Source: Curtobacterium sp. MCLR17_032 (GTDB lineage: Bacteria > Actinomycetota > Actinomycetes > Actinomycetales > Microbacteriaceae). Taken from it: DNA of 64,000 bases. Within the stretch, counting starts at the first letter, position 1, and each line of letters opens with the position of its first letter. The DNA lies in contig NZ_CP126268.1 in the NCBI RefSeq assembly GCF_003234795.2, forward strand, positions 434,001 to 498,000, given 5' to 3'. Position numbers and translations under genes: made by a program. The notes under the pieces are model-generated. The model ran no database searches and had not been told where the DNA came from. It was given only the letters and a program-made list of their open reading frames with translations. This document shows, in pieces, positions 59,337 through 64,000 of this stretch.

Positions 59337-60770
59337 ATGACGTCTGCCCCCGCCGCCGACCGGCCGGGAGGCACGGCACCCCTCCACGACGACCGCCGAC
59401 TCGTGCTCGTGGTCGCGATCCTGTCCTCGTTCGTGGTCGGCCTCGACTCGAGCGTCGTCAACGTGGCCCTGCCCGCCATCCGCACGGAGCTCGGCGGCGG
59501 CCTGGTCGTGCAGCAGTGGACGGTCGACGCCTACCTCGTGACGCTCGGGTCGCTGATCCTCGTCGCCGGCTCACTGTCGGACCTGTTCGGCCGGGTGCGC
59601 ATCATCACGGCCGGGCTCGTCGTGTTCGGCATCGCCTCGGTGGTGTGTGCGATCGCCCCGACCGGCGAGGTGCTCGTCGTCGCCCGTGCGTTCCAAGGCG
59701 TGGGTGGGGCGCTCGTCACCCCGAGTGCGCTGGCCCTCATCGTCGCGGCGTTCCGCGGGGCCGTGCAGGCGAAGGCGATCGGCACGTGGACGGCCTGGTC
59801 GAGCGCGGCGTCGATCCTCGGCCCGGTCGTGGGCGGGCTCATCGTGGACGGCATCGGCTGGCGGTGGATCTTCGTCGTCACGGCGGTGCCGATCGCGGTG
59901 ACGATCCCGCTGGTCCGGCGGATCTCGGGTGACGTCGTCGCGGGGGACCGGCCCCGGGTGGACGTGGTGGGCGCGGTGCTCGCAGTGGTCGGGGTCGGCG
60001 GGGTGGTGCTCGGGCTCATCGAGCAGGAACGCCTGGGGTGGGGCGCACCGGTCGTCGTCGCCGCGCTGGTCGTCGGCGCGCTGGCGCTGGTCGCCTTCGT
60101 GCCGTGGGAGCGCCGGGTGACGCGGACCTCCGGGTCGCCGCTCGTGCCGCTCGCGCTGTTCCGGGCCCGGAACTTCGCGGTCGGCAACCTCGCCACGCTG
60201 TCGATCTACGGTGCCCTCGGCATGGTCTTCTTCGTCGTCACGCTGTTCCTGCAGGAGGTCTGGGCCTTCCCGGCGTGGGTGGCCGGCCTCGCGACCCTGC
60301 CGCCGACCGTGGTGCTCCTGCTGCTCTCGACGACGGTCGGGGGACTGGCCGGGCGGTTCGGTCCGCGGTGGTTCATGGCGGCGGGCCCCGCGGTGGCGGC
60401 GGTCGGCGCGCTCCTCATGCTCACGGTCGGCGAGGACCCGAGCGGCTACTGGACGGGTGTGCTGCCCGGGCTGGTGCTCGTCGGACTCGGGATCACCCTC
60501 ATGGTCTCCCCGCTGACGAGCGCCGTGCTCGGCTCGGTGCCGCAGCAGGAGGCCGGGGTCGGGTCTGCCGTGAACAACGCGGTCGCCCGGATCGCTGGCC
60601 TGGTGACGGTCGCGCTCGCGGGGGTCGTCCTCGGCGGCGAGGTCAGCGTCAGCGGCGTCCACCGGGCGATGGTGGTGATGGCGGTCCTGCTCCTGGCCGG
60701 TGCCGTGGTGAGTGCCATCGGCATCGTGAACGTACGATCACCGGAAGCGGAAGAAACCAGCCCGTTGTAA
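59337..60770 (+). CDS. MFS drug-efflux-type transporter (DHA2, 14 segments)
   Basis: A 477-aa protein with fourteen hydrophobic segments. [17 protein letters not shown] (motif D1, about 35-51) and [13 protein letters not shown] (motif A) mark the DHA2 group that exports drugs or toxic compounds by proton antiport; the cargo is unknown. ATG 59337 is in frame with GTG codons further on (about 59403). The first 20 codons overlap a GGCCGGGAGGC copy (59362-59372), so a later start is possible. No regulator next to it. Confidence 0.88.
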   Translation: MTSAPAADRPGGTAPLHDDRRLVLVVAILSSFVVGLDSSVVNVALPAIRTELGGGLVVQQWTVDAYLVTLGSLILVAGSLSDLFGRVRIITAGLVVFGIASVVCAIAPTGEVLVVARAFQGVGGALVTPSALALIVAAFRGAVQAKAIGTWTAWSSAASILGPVVGGLIVDGIGWRWIFVVTAVPIAVTIPLVRRISGDVVAGDRPRVDVVGAVLAVVGVGGVVLGLIEQERLGWGAPVVVAALVVGALALVAFVPWERRVTRTSGSPLVPLALFRARNFAVGNLATLSIYGALGMVFFVVTLFLQEVWAFPAWVAGLATLPPTVVLLLLSTTVGGLAGRFGPRWFMAAGPAVAAVGALLMLTVGEDPSGYWTGVLPGLVLVGLGITLMVSPLTSAVLGSVPQQEAGVGSAVNNAVARIAGLVTVALAGVVLGGEVSVSGVHRAMVVMAVLLLAGAVVSAIGIVNVRSPEAEETSPL

Positions 60771-60771
60771 A

Positions 60772-60792
60772 GTTGAGCCAGAAGGACTCAAG
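60772..60792. promoter_or_regulatory. HAIR-like HspR operator, clpB promoter
   Basis: GTTGAGC, 7 nt, ACTCAAG: 12 of 14 matches to CTTGAGT-N7-ACTCAAG. It lies 53-73 nt upstream of the clpB start, just after the MFS stop, and links clpB to the HspR regulon. Confidence 0.78.
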
Positions 60793-60844
60793 TGAGTCCG
60801 ACGACTTCGTGACCACACGACCGACGCAACGGAAAGGACACCGC

Positions 60845-63019
<2,175 letters not shown>

Positions 63020-63037
63020 GCGCGGTCGGGCGTCGGA

Positions 63038-63083
63038 CGGGAGGCCCGTGGCCGGTTCCTGGGGGCCGGCCACGGGCCTCCCG
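63038..63083 (+). terminator. Hairpin after clpB
   Basis: CGGGAGGCCCGTGGCCGG (63038-63055), 10-nt loop, CCGGCCACGGGCCTCCCG (63066-63083): perfect 18-bp arms, 19 nt past the clpB stop. The arms are copies of the dispersed motif. Confidence 0.85.
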
Positions 63084-63098
63084 GCTAGCGTCGGCGAC

Positions 63099-63653
63099 AT
63101 GCCCGAGATCAAGGCCCTGCGCCGCGTGACCGAAGCCATCGAGCACGCGAGCGTGCTCGATGCAGCCGTCGACTTCGACCGGAAGGTCGTCACCGCGTTC
63201 GCCCGCCCGCGGGCCGTGCGGCAGCTCCTGCACGGGGTGCCGTTCGGGCACCCGATCCACCCGCTGATGGTGCAGGTGCCGCTCGGTGCCTGGATCTCGG
63301 CCGCCGTCCTGGACCTGATCGGCGGGAAGGGCAACCGGAAGGCCGCGACGACCCTGATCGGCGTCGGTGTCGCCTCGGCCGGCAGTGCGAGCGTCGCCGG
63401 GTACGTCGACTGGTCGGAGCTGGACCGCGAACAGCTCCGGACCGGGTGGGTGCACCAGGCCGTGAACTGGGTCGGCATCAGCCTGTACGGGCTGTCCTGG
63501 CTGCAGCGGAAGCGCGGCAACCAGGCGTCGGGGAAGCTGCTGGCCTTCGCCGGACTCGGCGTCGTGAGCGTCGGCGGGTACCTCGGCGGACACCTGGCGT
63601 ACCGGCAGCGTGCCGGGGTCAGTGACGCTGGCGAGGTGCCGTTCGACAAGTGA
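63099..63653 (+). CDS. DUF2231-type membrane protein
   Basis: A 184-aa protein with four membrane segments. HGVPFGHPIHPLMVQVPLGAW (about 47-66) is the DUF2231 signature, with its conserved His pair, which suggests metal or heme contact; function unknown. Start ATG 63099 is fixed by TAGCGT (63086-63091) 7 nt before it, a leaderless pattern. Single-gene unit. Confidence 0.85.
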   Translation: MPEIKALRRVTEAIEHASVLDAAVDFDRKVVTAFARPRAVRQLLHGVPFGHPIHPLMVQVPLGAWISAAVLDLIGGKGNRKAATTLIGVGVASAGSASVAGYVDWSELDREQLRTGWVHQAVNWVGISLYGLSWLQRKRGNQASGKLLAFAGLGVVSVGGYLGGHLAYRQRAGVSDAGEVPFDK

Positions 63654-63689
63654 TCGACCGCGCCTGACCCTCTCAGCCGATCCACCGGT

Positions 63690-63700
63690 ACATCACATGC
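63690..63700. promoter_or_regulatory. Motif copy directly upstream of the response regulator
   Basis: ACATCACATGC on the plus strand, i.e. GCATGTGATGT on the minus strand, 10 of 11 to the recurring motif, ends 9 nt before the ATG. It covers the expected promoter region, so a protein bound here would directly affect expression, possibly the regulator itself. Confidence 0.5.
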
Positions 63701-63709
63701 AATAGGAGC

Positions 63710-64000
63710 ATGCGCGTACTCGTGGTGGACGATGAACCCGCCCTCGCTGACCTCGTGGTCCGAGGGCTCCAACGGCAGGAGATGGCCGTCGACGTCGCGT
63801 ACCGGGGCGATTCGGCCGACGAACTGCTCAGCGTCAACGACTACGACGTCGTGGTGCTCGACCGGGACCTGCCCGGACTGCACGGGGACGAGGTCGCCCG
63901 GCGTCTCGCGGCCCGGGGGTCCCTGACCCGCATCCTGCTGCTGACCGCGGCGACCTCGTTGACCGACCGGGTGAACGGACTCGAACTCGGTGCGGACGAC
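63710..64000 (+). CDS. Two-component response regulator, N-terminal part (cut by window edge)
   Basis: The 97 visible residues form a receiver domain: MRVLVVDDEPALADLVVRGL with the acidic pair at 7-8, phosphorylated Asp in VVVLDRDLPG (about 51), Thr in LLLTAAT (about 79) and the start of NGLELGADD. The output domain is outside the window; the spacing and the LGADD ending fit the OmpR/PhoB class, but this is not proven. AGGAG lies too close to the ATG (1 nt), so initiation may be leaderless. A histidine kinase might follow. Confidence 0.88.
   Translation, partial: MRVLVVDDEPALADLVVRGLQRQEMAVDVAYRGDSADELLSVNDYDVVVLDRDLPGLHGDEVARRLAARGSLTRILLLTAATSLTDRVNGLELGADD

Overview
The window is chromosomal DNA of a very GC-rich actinobacterium, most likely a plant-associated member of the Microbacteriaceae such as Curtobacterium. 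This rests on the gene content: a C50-carotenoid cluster of the crtE-B-I-Ye-Yf-Eb type, an HspR-controlled dnaK operon, many plant-sugar genes and a phenolic acid decarboxylase. Many genes are preceded at 6-8 nt by a TANNNT -10 box, so leaderless transcription looks common. Genes within operons are often joined by 4-nt NTGA stop/start overlaps. I saw no tRNA, rRNA, CRISPR array, prophage or insertion sequence. The genus assignment is inference.

Layout. 1-6.4 kb: end of an unidentified gene, then idi diverging from crtE-crtB-crtI-crtYe-crtYf-crtEb, which should make a C50 carotenoid from IPP/DMAPP via lycopene. 6.4-6.8 kb: a gene-free block of 12-bp repeats. 6.8-14.8 kb: a metallo-beta-lactamase-fold hydrolase, a MarR regulator diverging from phenolic acid decarboxylase plus an esterase, a YihY membrane protein, an SDR, an ABC-F ATPase and two DUF proteins. 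15-21.4 kb: a sugar-uptake operon (binding protein, two permeases, GH2 beta-galactosidase). 21.6-23.6 kb: an MFS transporter and a divergent GntR regulator. 24-32.8 kb: a LacI regulator, then an operon for a family-5 binding protein, two permeases, a fused double ATPase, an esterase and a GH1 beta-glucosidase. 32.8-33.8 kb: an ankyrin-repeat protein.

33.9-46.5 kb is a surface and exopolysaccharide region: three glycosyltransferases, a Wzy-like polymerase, a Wzx-like flippase, a Wzz/BY-kinase, a DUF3060-like lipoprotein and two divergent secreted Ig-like repeat proteins. Its priming sugar transferase lies apart at 57.2 kb. 46.6-53.6 kb: aldo/keto reductase, rRNA methyltransferase, GntR regulator, then dnaK-grpE-dnaJ-hspR on the minus strand. 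53.7-64 kb: a small unknown protein, GH2 beta-mannosidase, the priming transferase, tatA, an MFS exporter, an N-domain-less clpB, a DUF2231 protein and the start of a response regulator cut by the window edge.

Working together: the transporters, glycosidases, esterases and phenolic acid decarboxylase suggest growth on plant oligosaccharides and hydroxycinnamate esters. HspR-type (HAIR) operators tie dnaK to clpB. An AT-rich motif close to GCATSTGATAT recurs upstream of the exopolysaccharide genes, the lipoprotein, the Ig-like proteins, the distant priming transferase and the response regulator. This suggests one unrecognised surface/biofilm regulon and is the most interesting lead here.
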